Shown: positions 8,499-18,050, counted from the stretch's first letter. The stretch: 41,227 bases of DNA from Bacteroidales bacterium (GCA_016938235.1 JAFGVA010000172.1:1-41227); one strand, 5' to 3'. Numbers and translations: made by a program. The notes: generated by a model from the letters alone, not told the origin.

Positions 8499-9854
8499 CT
8501 AGTGTATAAATTTAAATGTTTTATTCCACCTTATATTATGTGGGAATTTTTTTGTTTTGTCAACAGATAACCATACCATTTTGGCTTTGCCGATAATATG
8601 ATCTTCGGGAACAAACCCCCAGTACCTTGAATCATTGGAATTATGCCTGTTATCGCCAAGCATAAAATAATAATTCATTTTAAAGGTATATGTATTTTGC
8701 AATATACCATTTATATAAATATAATTATTCTTTACTTCCAGGTTATTCCCCTCATAAACTCTGATTATTCTTTCGTAAAGGGGTAAATTATAAAGATTCA
8801 GAGTCATAACATAGCCCCTGCTTGGGATTTCTACCGGACCAAAGTTGTCTTCGGTCCAGGTATATCTTTTATTAAACGGGAAAATTTGTCTGCTGGTTTC
8901 TGTGGGATCAATATTCTCGTATTTTACAATAGCCTTAAAAATACCCGAATCGATTACGTGGTGGTAACCTTCGCTTGTCAGAGGTACAGTATAGATTGAA
9001 TTGTACTCGTTTATCTGTACATCGTACCAGGAGATGTCAAGTGTATTAAAAAGGGAGGTGTCGGCTTCATTCATCATTTTTATGGAATAGTTAAACTGCA
9101 TACTTTTTGAGTGTTTCTCGGCTCTGCCATTTATATATGCTACCCCGTGTTGAATTTTTATGGTGTCGCCCGGAAGTCCGATAACTCTTTTAACATAATT
9201 ATCACGCTTATCAACAGGTCTGTATAGTAAGTCGTATTTTTCCTTTATGGGTTTATATCCATACTGTCGAATCATTGAATAATAACTTTTATCTGGCAGT
9301 TGCTGAATAATGGTGTCGCCTTCGGGATAATTAAACACAACAACATCATTATGCTGAATATTTCCAAAACCTCTTAGCCGGTTGTATTTCCACTGAACAG
9401 ACGAAACAAAGGAATTTCTTGTTTTTTTTCCAGGTAAAGTGTTGTGCGTAAAAGGTATAGTAACAGGAGTCATTGGGTATCGGGGGCCATAAATTAGTTT
9501 ATTAACCACGATATAATCGCCTACCAATAATGTTTTTTCCATAGAGGAGGTAGGAATAGAATAGGCTTCGAACAAGAAAATACGAATAAAAACTGCAATT
9601 AATACAGCCCAAACCAAGGAATCAAAAAGTTCTGTGATTTTCTTATGCTTTTTTCCTTTCGGTAGTCTTTTCCTCCAAAATCTCCAATTTACAAATCTGG
9701 TCAGCTGGACATCAGTTATTATAATCAGGCCAAAAAACAACCAATAAGTTTCAAGCCAAAGTACCCAAAAAGTATAAATTGCCGATGTAAGCAGCAATTT
9801 AAAAAACGGGTTCTGGAGAAAATGTTTGGTGCGGTTTAAGAAACTGATAGCCAT
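8499..9854 (-). CDS. lepB: signal peptidase I, copy 2
   Basis: A second full-length S26A signal peptidase (451 residues), paralogous along its length to the next gene downstream. The catalytic pair is Ser104 in IPTSSMEKT and Lys222 in DNYVKRVIGLPGD. The conserved box MLGDNRHNSNDSRYWG is also present. All catalytic residues are kept in both copies, so neither looks like a decaying duplicate. The residue before the catalytic serine differs (Gly in copy 1, Ser here), as does much of the insert domain, which could reflect divided substrate preference. It lies 20 bases after dapB, making a dapB-lepB-lepB unit. Confidence 0.95.
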   Translation of the reverse strand: MAISFLNRTKHFLQNPFFKLLLTSAIYTFWVLWLETYWLFFGLIIITDVQLTRFVNWRFWRKRLPKGKKHKKITELFDSLVWAVLIAVFIRIFLFEAYSIPTSSMEKTLLVGDYIVVNKLIYGPRYPMTPVTIPFTHNTLPGKKTRNSFVSSVQWKYNRLRGFGNIQHNDVVVFNYPEGDTIIQQLPDKSYYSMIRQYGYKPIKEKYDLLYRPVDKRDNYVKRVIGLPGDTIKIQHGVAYINGRAEKHSKSMQFNYSIKMMNEADTSLFNTLDISWYDVQINEYNSIYTVPLTSEGYHHVIDSGIFKAIVKYENIDPTETSRQIFPFNKRYTWTEDNFGPVEIPSRGYVMTLNLYNLPLYERIIRVYEGNNLEVKNNYIYINGILQNTYTFKMNYYFMLGDNRHNSNDSRYWGFVPEDHIIGKAKMVWLSVDKTKKFPHNIRWNKTFKFIH

Positions 9855-9874
9855 CTGGTATATCTTAGTTGCTG

Positions 9875-10597
9875 TTATGCTTTTAATTTCAGCATATCAT
9901 CCATTGTTTTATAGCCCGATTGATTCTTCATAAATTCGGCAGCCAGAACAGCCCCAAGAGCAAATCCTTTTCTGCTGTATGCTGAGTGTTCAATCTGAAT
10001 GAAATCTTCTTCCGAATTATATTTTATACGATGAATACCGGGAACTTCTCCTTCTCGTATTGCTTTTATTGGTAGCTGGTCGGCGTTTGGAGTTTTCTCT
10101 AAGGTCCAGCCTGTTTTTGAGTCAAGTTTTCCGATAATTCCTTCAGCTAATGTAATGGCTGTACCACTTGGTTCATCGAGTTTATGTATGTGATGAACTT
10201 CTTCCATGCTAACATCATATTGGTTGTGTTTATTCATGAGTTCGGCCAGGAACTTGTTCACTTTGAAGAAAAGGTTAACACCAACACTATAATTCGAAGC
10301 ATAAAAGAAAGCACTGCCATTTTTTTTGCATCTGTTTAGTACATCATCCATTTTATTAAGCCAGCCGGTAGTTCCTGAAACTATGGGGGTGCATGCTTCA
10401 AAGCACTTTAAAATGTTTTCGTATGCAGCACCCGGAATAGAAAAATCTATAGCCACATCGGCTTTTTTAATATTTTCGATGGTTTTGTCTTCCTGGTTAT
10501 CAATATCAATTTTTAAGACTATTTCATGATTTCTGCTTATGGCAATTTTTTCAATTTCTTTTCCCATTTTACCATAACCAAGTAGAGCAATCTTCAT
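9875..10597 (-). CDS. dapB: 4-hydroxy-tetrahydrodipicolinate reductase
   Basis: DapB reduces 4-hydroxy-tetrahydrodipicolinate to tetrahydrodipicolinate with NAD(P)H, in the lysine and diaminopimelate pathway. The N-terminal Rossmann motif GYGKMGKEI, the VSGTTGW segment and the substrate-binding motif EVHHIHKLDEPSGTA (residues 133-147, with the catalytic His135-His136 region and Lys139) identify it. Length (240) is slightly below the roughly 270 of E. coli, as in other Bacteroidota. It is first in the dapB-lepB-lepB run. An intrinsic terminator separates it from rplT upstream, so it should have its own promoter, although I could not recognise one in the short gap. Confidence 0.96.
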   Translation of the reverse strand: MKIALLGYGKMGKEIEKIAISRNHEIVLKIDIDNQEDKTIENIKKADVAIDFSIPGAAYENILKCFEACTPIVSGTTGWLNKMDDVLNRCKKNGSAFFYASNYSVGVNLFFKVNKFLAELMNKHNQYDVSMEEVHHIHKLDEPSGTAITLAEGIIGKLDSKTGWTLEKTPNADQLPIKAIREGEVPGIHRIKYNSEEDFIQIEHSAYSRKGFALGAVLAAEFMKNQSGYKTMDDMLKLKA

Positions 10598-10620
10598 AAT
10601 TCGAACGTTTATTGATTTGT

Positions 10621-10657
10621 AAAAATAAAAAAGGGAAGCAAAAAACTTGCTTCCCTT
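10621..10657 (-). terminator. intrinsic terminator of the thrS-infC-rpmI-rplT operon
   Basis: A perfect 11-bp stem (10631-10641 with 10647-10657, AAGGGAAGCAA/TTGCTTCCCTT) with a five-base loop lies just past the rplT stop. In the minus direction it is followed by a T-rich tract (the complement of the A-rich 10621-10630). Confidence 0.92.
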
Positions 10658-10677
10658 ATGAAATATTAACAGTTTTG

Positions 10678-11022
10678 TTATTTTACTGCGTTAACAACTG
10701 CTTCAAAAGCTTCAGGATTATTCATTGCAAGGTCAGCAAGTACTTTACGATTAAGTTCTATACCTTTTTTGCTTAGTTTACCCATAAATTCTGAATAAGA
10801 CATGTCGTACTGTCTAACACCTGCATTGATACGTTGTATCCAAAGTGCTCTGAAGCTGCGTTTTTTAACTTTTCTGTCTCTGTATGCGTATCCTAACCCT
10901 TTTTCATAAGAGTTTTTTGCAACGGTCCATACATTTTTTCTTCTACCAAAAGAACCTTTGGTTTCCTTAAGGACTTTTTTCCTTCTTGCTCTTGATGCTA
11001 CTGCATTTACTGAACGTGGCAT
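10678..11022 (-). CDS. rplT: 50S ribosomal protein bL20
   Basis: Ribosomal protein bL20, which binds 23S rRNA early in large-subunit assembly. The basic N-terminus [18 protein letters not shown], the block [18 protein letters not shown] and the normal length of 114 residues identify it. It is last in the thrS-infC-rpmI-rplT order that is common across bacteria, and the hairpin terminator follows directly. In E. coli this protein represses its own operon, but I saw no clear matching leader structure here. Confidence 0.98.
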   Translation of the reverse strand: MPRSVNAVASRARRKKVLKETKGSFGRRKNVWTVAKNSYEKGLGYAYRDRKVKKRSFRALWIQRINAGVRQYDMSYSEFMGKLSKKGIELNRKVLADLAMNNPEAFEAVVNAVK

Positions 11023-11113
11023 TTTCTACTTTTTTTTGAATGATAGCGTCTCATCTGTTATGAGAACTTTATTAGCTAGACATTCTGGTTAATTACTAAA
11101 TTTCTTTTTATGC

Positions 11114-11311
11114 TTATTTCATCGCTAATAAAAGCTTGGCGTTACTCTCGTCAGCTTTATCCACCTGGCCAAAATAAGTTAAATTACGTTTACGTTTTTT
11201 TGACTTTTTAGTCAGAATGTGACTTTTATAAGCATGCTTTCTTTTAATTTTTCCCGATCCGGTAAGCGTAAAACGCTTTTTTGCACCGGAATTCGTTTTC
11301 ATCTTTGGCAT
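11114..11311 (-). CDS. rpmI: 50S ribosomal protein bL35
   Basis: Ribosomal protein bL35 of 65 residues, with the typical start [14 protein letters not shown], the [16 protein letters not shown] stretch and a basic centre. It lies between infC and rplT in the conserved order, with 34 bases to infC and 91 bases to rplT. Confidence 0.98.
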   Translation of the reverse strand: MPKMKTNSGAKKRFTLTGSGKIKRKHAYKSHILTKKSKKRKRNLTYFGQVDKADESNAKLLLAMK

Positions 11312-11345
11312 AGCTATTTAAACTTTGATAATTATATATTAAAAA

Positions 11346-11918
11346 CTAGTTTTTCTTTTTCTGTAATTTGGGCGAAAGCATTATTGTCATTCGTTTTCCT
11401 TCCAATTTTGGCAGTTGCTCAACTTTACCATCATCTTCCAAATCCTGAGCAAATCTTAAAAGCAGAACTTCACCGTCTTCTTTATATACGATTGTTCTAC
11501 CTTTGAAAAAAACGTAGGCTTTAACTTTAGCACCTTCAGCTAAAAACTTCTGGGCATGCTTTAATTTAAAATTGTAATCATGCTCATCGGTATGCGGGCC
11601 AAACCTGATTTCTTTTACCACAATCTTAGTGGAATTGGCCTTCATTTCTTTTTGTTTCTTCTTCTGTTGATAAAGAAACTTCTGATAGTCTATAACTTTG
11701 CATACAGGCGGATCTGCATTTGGCGATATTTCAACCAAATCAAGTTCCATCTGGTCTGCAATAGCTAATGCTTCTTTTATAGGGTAAACCCCCTGTTCTA
11801 TATTTTCACCAACAACTCTAACTTTCTGAGCTCTAATAAGCTCGTTAACTTTATGCTGGGGAGCGGTTTCCCTGGGAGTGAATCTTCTATTACCCCCTCT
11901 TCTGTTAGGTCCAGTTAT
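11346..11918 (-). CDS. infC: translation initiation factor IF-3, apparent ATA start
   Basis: IF-3 binds the 30S subunit, prevents premature 50S joining and checks the initiation codon. Conserved coding sequence continues upstream of the first in-frame ATG (11750), which would remove 56 residues including the family motif [20 protein letters not shown]. The open frame runs back to a stop near 11942 with no ATG, GTG or TTG. The best start is ATA at 11918-11916, followed by [16 protein letters not shown] and giving 190 residues. An AAGGAGG sits eight bases upstream. Non-AUG starts are well known for infC (AUU in E. coli), where IF-3 rejects its own start codon to limit its level. The C-terminal domain includes [18 protein letters not shown] and ends with [10 protein letters not shown]. 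Confidence 0.93.
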   Translation of the reverse strand: MTGPNRRGGNRRFTPRETAPQHKVNELIRAQKVRVVGENIEQGVYPIKEALAIADQMELDLVEISPNADPPVCKVIDYQKFLYQQKKKQKEMKANSTKIVVKEIRFGPHTDEHDYNFKLKHAQKFLAEGAKVKAYVFFKGRTIVYKEDGEVLLLRFAQDLEDDGKVEQLPKLEGKRMTIMLSPKLQKKKN

Positions 11919-11926
11919 GACTTTGT

Positions 11927-11933
11927 CCTCCTT
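11927..11933 (-). promoter_or_regulatory. strong Shine-Dalgarno sequence of infC
   Basis: AAGGAGG on the minus strand, eight bases before the ATA start codon. Most genes in this window have no such sequence, as usual for Bacteroidota, so its presence supports the unusual start and suggests translational control of IF-3. Confidence 0.8.
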
Positions 11934-11951
11934 ATAATTTGTTTAACAATT

Positions 11952-13898
11952 TTATTGAATTTCAGCAGTTTGCTCTTCAACTTCTTTGTTTACTAATTTA
12001 GCAAATTCTTCAGCCGAAAAAGCTCCTTTATCGCCTTCACCTTGTTTTCGAACAGCCACGGTGCCATTTTCAGCCTCTCTTTCACCGACGATTAAAAGGT
12101 ATGGAATCCGCTTCAGTTCTGCGTCGCGTATCTTTCTACCTATCTTTTCGGCCCTGATATCAATCAGGGTGCGAATATCGGAATTATTTAGAAAATTTAA
12201 AACTTTTTCTGCATAATCGTGATATTTTTCACTAATTGGCAGTATTATCGCTTGTTCCGGGGTTAACCAGAGAGGAAATTTACCGGCAGTATGTTCAATA
12301 AGTACAGCAACAAAACGTTCCATTGAACCAAATGGTGCACGGTGAATCATTACTGGTCTGTGCTTTTGATCATCGCTTCCTGTATATTCGAGTTCAAATC
12401 GTTCTGGTAAATTATAGTCAACCTGTATGGTTCCTAACTGCCAGCTTCTTCCAATAGCGTCTTTAACCATAAAGTCGAGCTTTGGACCATAAAAAGCTGC
12501 TTCGCCATATTCGACTATGGTCTTAAGCCCTTTTTCATTGGCCGCTTCAATAATAGCCTGTTCGGCTTTATCCCAGTTTTCGTCAGAACCTATATATTTC
12601 GAAGTATTTTCTTTATCGCGCAACGATACCTGGGTTGTGAAGTTTGCAAAATCAAGTGTTTTGAATATGTAAAGAATGATGTCTATTACTTTTTTAAATT
12701 CGTCCTTCAACTGGTCGGGGCGACAAAAGATATGGGCATCGTCCTGAGTAAATCCACGAACCCTGGTTAAGCCATGCAGCTCGCCACTTTGTTCGTAGCG
12801 GTAAACGGTTCCAAACTCGGCATACCGAATAGGCAGCTCCTTGTATGAGCGGGGTTTGAACTTATACATTTCACAATGATGCGGGCAGTTCATCGGCTTT
12901 AAAAGAAACTCTTCTCCTTCTTGCGGAGTACTTATTGGCCGAAAAGAATCCTGACCGTATTTTGCATAGTGACCAGATGTTACATACAAATCTTTGTGCC
13001 CGATATGCGGAGTCATTACCAGCTCGTAGCCATATTTCTTTTGTACCTTCTTTAAGAAATCCTGTAATCTTTCTCTTAGTGCAGCACCTTTTGGCAGCCA
13101 CATGGGTAAACCCATACCAACCTGTTGAGAGAACATAAACAGCTCAAGTTCCCTTCCGAGTTTACGGTGATCCCTGGCTTTTGCCTGTTCCAGCATTTCC
13201 AGGTATTCGTCAAGTTGCTTTTGTTTTGGAAAAGTTATACCATATACACGGGTAAGTTGTTTGCGGGTTTCATCTCCTCTCCAATACGCACCTGCAACAC
13301 TTAAAAGTTTTATAGCTTTAATATAGCTGGTATCAGGCAAGTGTGGGCCACGGCATAAATCAGTGAAATTCCCGTGTTTATATAATGTTATTGTACCATC
13401 TTCTAACTCGTTAATTAATTCGAGTTTATATTCATCGTTTTTCTTTTTGAACAAGTCCAGCACTTCAGGTTTCGTGATATCTTCCCTGTTGTAGGTGTTT
13501 TTTTGACTTGCCAGTTCCTTCATTTTGGCTTCAATTTTTGGCAGATCAGCATCAGTAATTACTACTCCGTCACCTGGATCTACATCGTAGTAGAAACCAT
13601 TGTCTATTGCCGGACCAATGCCAAATTTCATTCCCGGGTAAAGTGACTCCAGTGCTTCCGCCATTAAGTGAGCCGAAGAATGCCAGAAAGCATGCTTGCC
13701 TTCATCGTCATCAAATTTGTGCAATTTGATTTTTGCATCGCCGGATATTGGGCGCGAAGCATCCCAGATTTCATCGTTAACGCTCACTGCAACTACTTCT
13801 TTAGCAAGGCTGTTGCTAATGCTTTTTGCAATTTCCAGTCCTGAAATACCTTCTGTGTATTCTCTAACGCTATTGTCTGGAAATGTTATTTTAATCAT
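11952..13898 (-). CDS. thrS: threonyl-tRNA synthetase
   Basis: Class II aminoacyl-tRNA synthetase that charges tRNA-Thr and edits mischarged serine. Domains in order are TGS (1-60), the editing domain with [11 protein letters not shown] (about 74), the catalytic core with [10 protein letters not shown] (zinc ligand region) and [11 protein letters not shown] (motif 3), and a C-terminal anticodon-binding domain from about residue 540. Length (648) is normal. It leads the operon with infC, rpmI and rplT, and its stop is 33 bases from the infC start. A TAnnTTTG-type promoter lies about 30 bases before its start. Confidence 0.98.
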   Translation of the reverse strand: MIKITFPDNSVREYTEGISGLEIAKSISNSLAKEVVAVSVNDEIWDASRPISGDAKIKLHKFDDDEGKHAFWHSSAHLMAEALESLYPGMKFGIGPAIDNGFYYDVDPGDGVVITDADLPKIEAKMKELASQKNTYNREDITKPEVLDLFKKKNDEYKLELINELEDGTITLYKHGNFTDLCRGPHLPDTSYIKAIKLLSVAGAYWRGDETRKQLTRVYGITFPKQKQLDEYLEMLEQAKARDHRKLGRELELFMFSQQVGMGLPMWLPKGAALRERLQDFLKKVQKKYGYELVMTPHIGHKDLYVTSGHYAKYGQDSFRPISTPQEGEEFLLKPMNCPHHCEMYKFKPRSYKELPIRYAEFGTVYRYEQSGELHGLTRVRGFTQDDAHIFCRPDQLKDEFKKVIDIILYIFKTLDFANFTTQVSLRDKENTSKYIGSDENWDKAEQAIIEAANEKGLKTIVEYGEAAFYGPKLDFMVKDAIGRSWQLGTIQVDYNLPERFELEYTGSDDQKHRPVMIHRAPFGSMERFVAVLIEHTAGKFPLWLTPEQAIILPISEKYHDYAEKVLNFLNNSDIRTLIDIRAEKIGRKIRDAELKRIPYLLIVGEREAENGTVAVRKQGEGDKGAFSAEEFAKLVNKEVEEQTAEIQ

Positions 13899-13929
13899 GC
13901 TAGTGTTTATTTCAATTTTTTATGGTTCG

Positions 13930-13937
13930 CAAAGATA
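13930..13937 (-). promoter_or_regulatory. Bacteroidota-type -7 promoter element for thrS
   Basis: Read on the minus strand this is TATCTTTG followed by C, matching the TAnnTTTG consensus of the Bacteroidota housekeeping sigma factor. It lies 32 bases before the thrS ATG. A -33 TTG element is not clear. Confidence 0.5.
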
Positions 13938-14074
13938 TAAAAATCCACTAAAATTGCTTTACCCTATATGTAATCAAATATTAAATACTGATAAGAAATA
14001 ACACTACTAACAAAGCTTTTGTTTTATTTTTTTAGATTATTTGTATTTTGTGGTCTTTCAAATAATCTCACAAT

Positions 14075-16240
14075 ATGAAGTTTTATAAAGTCACCTTTTT
14101 TCTTTTATTATCAGTATCAACGTCTCTTTTTGCAGAGAAAGAAATTAGTCTCGAAGATATTTTTCTGTATTATAAGTTTTCACCTCAAACAGTATCTATC
14201 CCAAGATCAATGAATGATGGTAAAACATTTACTTCTCTGAAAAATGGCAGGGAGATCGTAAAATATTCTTTTGAGACTGGCAATGAGTTGGAAATACTTT
14301 TTTCTCTGAAAGAGTGTCCAATTGATGGAATAGTAAAAATTGACGATTATTCCTTCTCGGATAATGAAATGAAATTATTGTTAACGACAGAAATTCAGCA
14401 TATATACAGACATTCTTATATAGCTGAGTATTATATATATGATATCGGTAAAAAAACAATTGACAAAGTTTTTGATGCAAAAATTCAATTGGCAAGAATA
14501 TCTCCCGATGGTAGCCAGGTAGCTTTTGTTTTCAGGAATAACATCTATCTGAAAAACCTGGAAAACAACCAGGTAAAACAAATAACTTTTGATGGAGAAC
14601 ATGCCGCAATAATAAATGGAATGCCCGACTGGGTTTATGAAGAAGAATTCACTTTAATTGATGGCTTGGAGTGGTCTCCCGACAGTAAAAAGCTTGCTTA
14701 TTACAGATTCGATGAAACCAGGGTCAGGGAATATCAGCTTGTGTTTGAAAATATTCCATATCCTGAATGGTACAAGTATAAATACCCCAAATCGGGAGAG
14801 GAAAACTCAACAGTATCTATTTATGTTTTCAACACCGAGAATAATGAAACTGTTAAAATGGAAACCGGTGAAAATACCGATGTTTACTTTCCAAGAATAA
14901 AGTGGACCGCAGATCCCGGCCAGTTGTGTATTATTCGTCTAAACAGAAGACAAAATAAAGCAGAATTGCTTTCGGTTAACGCCTTTACAGGCGCATGCAA
15001 TATTATATATACTGAAGTGGATGAGAGATATATCTCAGAGTTTACCGATGATTTTGCAACTTTTTTAAGTGATAACCAGCATGTTTTAATATTAAGCGAA
15101 AAGGATGGCTTTCAGCATATTTATCTGTACGATTTGGAGGGAAAACTTGTTAGCCAGTTAACCAGTGGCAACTGGGAGGTTGATGAATTCTACGGCATAG
15201 ATGAAAAAACCAATACTGTCTATTATTCGTCAACAGAAGTTTCTCCTTTGGAACGTCATATTTATAGCATAAATATTAACAATAAGAAGAAACAAAAACT
15301 TTCCAATGAAAAAGGAATTAACTCAGCCTTATTCAGTACTTCGTTCGATTATTATCTGAATAGTTATACTTCGGCAACAACTCCCCTTACAATTAGTGTT
15401 AACGATAAGAATGGAAAACAGCTTAGAATTCTTGAGGATAATTCGAGAATAAAGCAATATGCTATCAATTATAATTTTACCGATAAGGAAATATTTTCAT
15501 TCCAGGGACCCGATGCCAATACACTTTATGGTTTTATGTACAAACCATCAGATTTTAATGAAAACAAGAAATATCCGTTATTGATTTATGTTTATGGCGG
15601 ACCTGAGTCGCAGGAAGTCAGAGACGAGTGGGAGAGAAGACGACCCTGGTTTCAGTACCTGAATCAGCATGGGTATGTTGTTGCCTGTATTGACAACAGG
15701 GGTACAGATGGTCGGGGTGCTGAGTTCAAAAAATCTACCTATCTCACACTCGGAAAACTTGAAACCGAAGACCAGGTAGCAGCTGCCCGGTATCTTGGCA
15801 GCCTTTCCTATATTGATGCTGACCGGATTGGAATATTTGGCTGGAGTTATGGCGGAACCATGAGCCTGAATTGTTTGCTGGATGCCCCCCTGTTATTTAA
15901 AGTTGGAATAGCTGTAGCGCCGGTTACGAACTGGCGGTTTTACGATACTGCATATACCGAAAGATTTATGCGAAAACCCGATGAAAATGAAGAGGGTTAT
16001 GATGAGAATTCACCATTATTTAAGGCGCAGAACCTGCAGGGCAAATTGTTATTAATACATGGTATTGCCGATGATAATGTGCATATACAGAATTCAACAG
16101 AACTTGTAAAAAGACTGGTGGATTATAATAAACAATTCGATATGTTCTTTTACCCGGATAAAAACCATGGACTGTACGGTGGTTATACGCAACTAAACGT
16201 ATTTGCCAAAATATCCGACTACATTATTGACAATCTCTGA
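14075..16240 (+). CDS. S9 family dipeptidyl peptidase (DPP-IV-like)
   Basis: A secreted serine peptidase of the prolyl-oligopeptidase family, expected to release dipeptides, typically Xaa-Pro, in the periplasm or at the cell surface. A signal peptide (MKFYKVTFFLLLSVSTSLFA) is followed by a beta-propeller (about 40-460), including the DPP-IV signature DWVYEEEF that binds the substrate amino group. The alpha/beta-hydrolase domain (about 490-721) has the triad Ser591 in GWSYGG, Asp666 in HGIADDNVH and His698 in KNHGLYGG. Length (721) is normal. It appears to be a single-gene unit. Assignment to DPP-IV-like activity is from motifs; the exact specificity is inferred. Confidence 0.93.
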   Translation: MKFYKVTFFLLLSVSTSLFAEKEISLEDIFLYYKFSPQTVSIPRSMNDGKTFTSLKNGREIVKYSFETGNELEILFSLKECPIDGIVKIDDYSFSDNEMKLLLTTEIQHIYRHSYIAEYYIYDIGKKTIDKVFDAKIQLARISPDGSQVAFVFRNNIYLKNLENNQVKQITFDGEHAAIINGMPDWVYEEEFTLIDGLEWSPDSKKLAYYRFDETRVREYQLVFENIPYPEWYKYKYPKSGEENSTVSIYVFNTENNETVKMETGENTDVYFPRIKWTADPGQLCIIRLNRRQNKAELLSVNAFTGACNIIYTEVDERYISEFTDDFATFLSDNQHVLILSEKDGFQHIYLYDLEGKLVSQLTSGNWEVDEFYGIDEKTNTVYYSSTEVSPLERHIYSININNKKKQKLSNEKGINSALFSTSFDYYLNSYTSATTPLTISVNDKNGKQLRILEDNSRIKQYAINYNFTDKEIFSFQGPDANTLYGFMYKPSDFNENKKYPLLIYVYGGPESQEVRDEWERRRPWFQYLNQHGYVVACIDNRGTDGRGAEFKKSTYLTLGKLETEDQVAAARYLGSLSYIDADRIGIFGWSYGGTMSLNCLLDAPLLFKVGIAVAPVTNWRFYDTAYTERFMRKPDENEEGYDENSPLFKAQNLQGKLLLIHGIADDNVHIQNSTELVKRLVDYNKQFDMFFYPDKNHGLYGGYTQLNVFAKISDYIIDNL

Positions 16241-16288
16241 TTAAACCCGGAGATTATGCAACAGGCCACTTGAGAACAGAAAGCATTA

Positions 16289-16675
16289 TTAAACTTCATT
16301 GCTTTTCCGAAGTCTAAAATAATCCAGGATAAATAATATTCCGGCCAGGATAAAAGGAAAAGTTATCATTAAAATAACGCTTAGACTCATGCCAATTGAA
16401 TGATTCATATTATAATTATGTATGAAAATAATCGGGGAAAAGACCAACCCGATTAGTGCTATAATTACACCTCCTAAAAGTGGCCATCTCCAGGCTAAAA
16501 TCAACAAACCAATAAGAATAAAAGATGGGATTAAATGGATAAAAAAATCAGCGACTTGTCTCCAAACCGGTGTATCGGCATGAAATGCATCAAGAGCGAA
16601 TAAACTCACAAAAATAATAGCTAAAACAGAAATGATTCGTGGTGTCCAATGTATTGTTTTTTGTATTCCATTCAT
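16289..16675 (-). CDS. small four-helix membrane protein, function unknown
   Basis: A 128-residue protein with four hydrophobic segments (about 13-30, 40-62, 68-87 and 97-118) and a short charged tail (RLRKSNEV). It resembles small membrane proteins common in Bacteroidota that share RIISVLAIIFVSLFALDAF and a WRWPLLGG turn, possibly DUF7670, though I cannot confirm the family. It converges on the S9 peptidase gene and no functional partner is evident. Confidence 0.7.
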   Translation of the reverse strand: MNGIQKTIHWTPRIISVLAIIFVSLFALDAFHADTPVWRQVADFFIHLIPSFILIGLLILAWRWPLLGGVIIALIGLVFSPIIFIHNYNMNHSIGMSLSVILMITFPFILAGILFILDYFRLRKSNEV

Positions 16676-16869
16676 ACTATCTGTATTATTAGGTATCAGA
16701 TGATCTTATTGAGAGAATACGGGCAGAACAGCAGATTTAATAATGCAAGTTACAACAAAAACACCCCTAAATCAAGTTCAATATTTATAATAGACTGTCT
16801 GAAAAACAACAAAATAATATGGTAACTTTAAGTTGTTTCGGGAATTAAATTTTTATTCTTGATGCAACT

Positions 16870-16885
16870 TTGGCACAAGGTTTGT
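16870..16885 (+). promoter_or_regulatory. possible sigma-54 promoter
   Basis: TTGGCAC-N5-TTGT has the -24 GG and -12 G correctly spaced (ten bases between the dinucleotides) for RpoN; only the final C of TTGC is replaced by T. It would start transcription about 15 bases before the ATG of the PKD lipoprotein. No enhancer-binding regulator is in the window, so this is tentative. Confidence 0.4.
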
Positions 16886-16911
16886 GTCTTTACCTGTAAC
16901 GACATTAAAAA

Positions 16912-17655
16912 ATGATTACCATGAAGAAAATTATACTATTAACCGGATTAGCAATTTTAATATTTGCCAGCTGTGAGCATGAACATGTTTATGAACCTTA
17001 TGCCGACTTTGGAGTTGATTACTCTTTAGTAATTCCCGGCGAGGTAGTGTTCTTTACAAATTATTCTACCGATGCCCAATATTATGAATGGGATTTTGGC
17101 GACGGATTTACATCAACAGATGTTGCTCCTTCACATTATTACAGAAGTGAAGGAACTTACCAGGTACAACTTGCCGCACACAACCATAGCTATGTAGATT
17201 ATTCCTATCTTACCATTGAGGTTTATAAAACTAAACTTGAGGTTGAAGTTGTTCAATGGAGGGAGGATGCCAAAGTTGTTTATATCCCGGATATTGATGT
17301 AACAATTTACGACAATTATACGGATTGGTATGATGTTAACTTTATGAATGCACAAGATATAGCTACAACTAATCAGTATGGAGTGGTTGTTTTTGAAGAC
17401 AATTTGCAGGCAATAGAATATTACGTAGATGTTTATAATGATTTTTACAATAATGTGCAGCTAGCTGATGAAGATATCGACTTTGCAAGAACATTGCCAC
17501 TCGAATATGCACACACCAATGTCTTTACAGCCTATGTTGATTATGATCCTACCGGACAAACAATTTTGAAATCTACAAGAACCAGGGTAACTGAAAAAAG
17601 AGGTGATTTACCAACCCGTTCAATAGACAGTCCAACAAAAATAAAAGACAGATAG
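16912..17655 (+). CDS. PKD-domain lipoprotein
   Basis: A predicted lipoprotein of 247 residues. The signal peptide ends at a lipobox (IFASC), so it should be lipidated and placed in the outer or inner membrane. Residues about 30-105 form a PKD-like beta-sandwich, with YYEWDFGDGFTSTDVAPSHYY as the hallmark. The rest (about 110-247) is rich in aromatic and acidic residues and was not recognised; the tail is basic. PKD domains usually act in protein or carbohydrate contacts at the surface. An internal ATG three codons in (16921) is an equally good start. A strong hairpin terminator follows. Confidence 0.82.
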   Translation: MITMKKIILLTGLAILIFASCEHEHVYEPYADFGVDYSLVIPGEVVFFTNYSTDAQYYEWDFGDGFTSTDVAPSHYYRSEGTYQVQLAAHNHSYVDYSYLTIEVYKTKLEVEVVQWREDAKVVYIPDIDVTIYDNYTDWYDVNFMNAQDIATTNQYGVVVFEDNLQAIEYYVDVYNDFYNNVQLADEDIDFARTLPLEYAHTNVFTAYVDYDPTGQTILKSTRTRVTEKRGDLPTRSIDSPTKIKDR

Positions 17656-17687
17656 CCCATAGAAACTAAATATATATATTAATAAAG

Positions 17688-17719
17688 GAGCAGGGAAATA
17701 ATTCCTTGCTCTTTTTTTT
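17688..17719 (+). terminator. intrinsic terminator after the PKD lipoprotein gene
   Basis: A 10-bp stem with one G-U pair (17688-17697 with 17702-17711, GAGCAGGGAA/TTCCTTGCTC) and a four-base loop, followed by eight T residues. Confidence 0.92.
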
Positions 17720-17768
17720 ATTTTGGTTTGTTTTTTTGCATAAATTGAGGTCTAAAACGAATTAAAAA

Positions 17769-17800
17769 TTGTCTAATTCTTAATTAAATTTATAAATTTG
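17769..17800 (+). promoter_or_regulatory. probable promoter of the tRNA-Leu array
   Basis: TTG at 17769-17771 and TAAATTTG at 17793-17800 match the Bacteroidota -33 and -7 (TAnnTTTG) elements with a 21-base spacer. They lie about 85 bases before the first tRNA gene. Confidence 0.5.
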
Positions 17801-17885
17801 CGAGCCGAAACAGGCATCCTATATCAGTCTGTTAATATTTGCAGGATGTTTTGCATGTTCTTTAAAATGATTAAGAAAATTCACC

Positions 17886-17969
17886 GCCCAGATGGTGAAA
17901 TTGGTAGACACGCTGGTTTCAGGGACCAGTGGCCGCAAGGCTGTGCAGGTTCGAGTCCTGTTCTGGGCA
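17886..17969 (+). tRNA. tRNA-Leu(CAG)
   Basis: The acceptor stem GCCCAGA pairs with TCTGGGC. The anticodon stem CTGGT/ACCAG encloses the loop TTCAGGG, giving anticodon CAG. There is a long class II variable arm (GGCC-GCAA-GGCT) and a T-arm GCAGGTTCGAGTCCTGT. The discriminator is A and the CCA end is not encoded. Confidence 0.96.
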
Positions 17970-17989
17970 CATTTTAGTTCATTGTTATA

Positions 17990-18031
17990 AGTTCAAAGTT
18001 GTTTTAACAATAGAACTAGAAACTTTGAACT
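17990..18031. repeat. inverted repeat after tRNA-Leu(CAG)
   Basis: GTTCAAAGTT (17991-18000) and AACTTTGAAC (18021-18030) form a perfect 10-bp stem, 11 bp with the flanking A-T pair, and a 20-base loop. There is no T-tract, so it is not a standard terminator. It could be a processing or stability hairpin in the tRNA transcript. Confidence 0.55.
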
Positions 18032-18050
18032 GGAAACTGACAAACTTATC

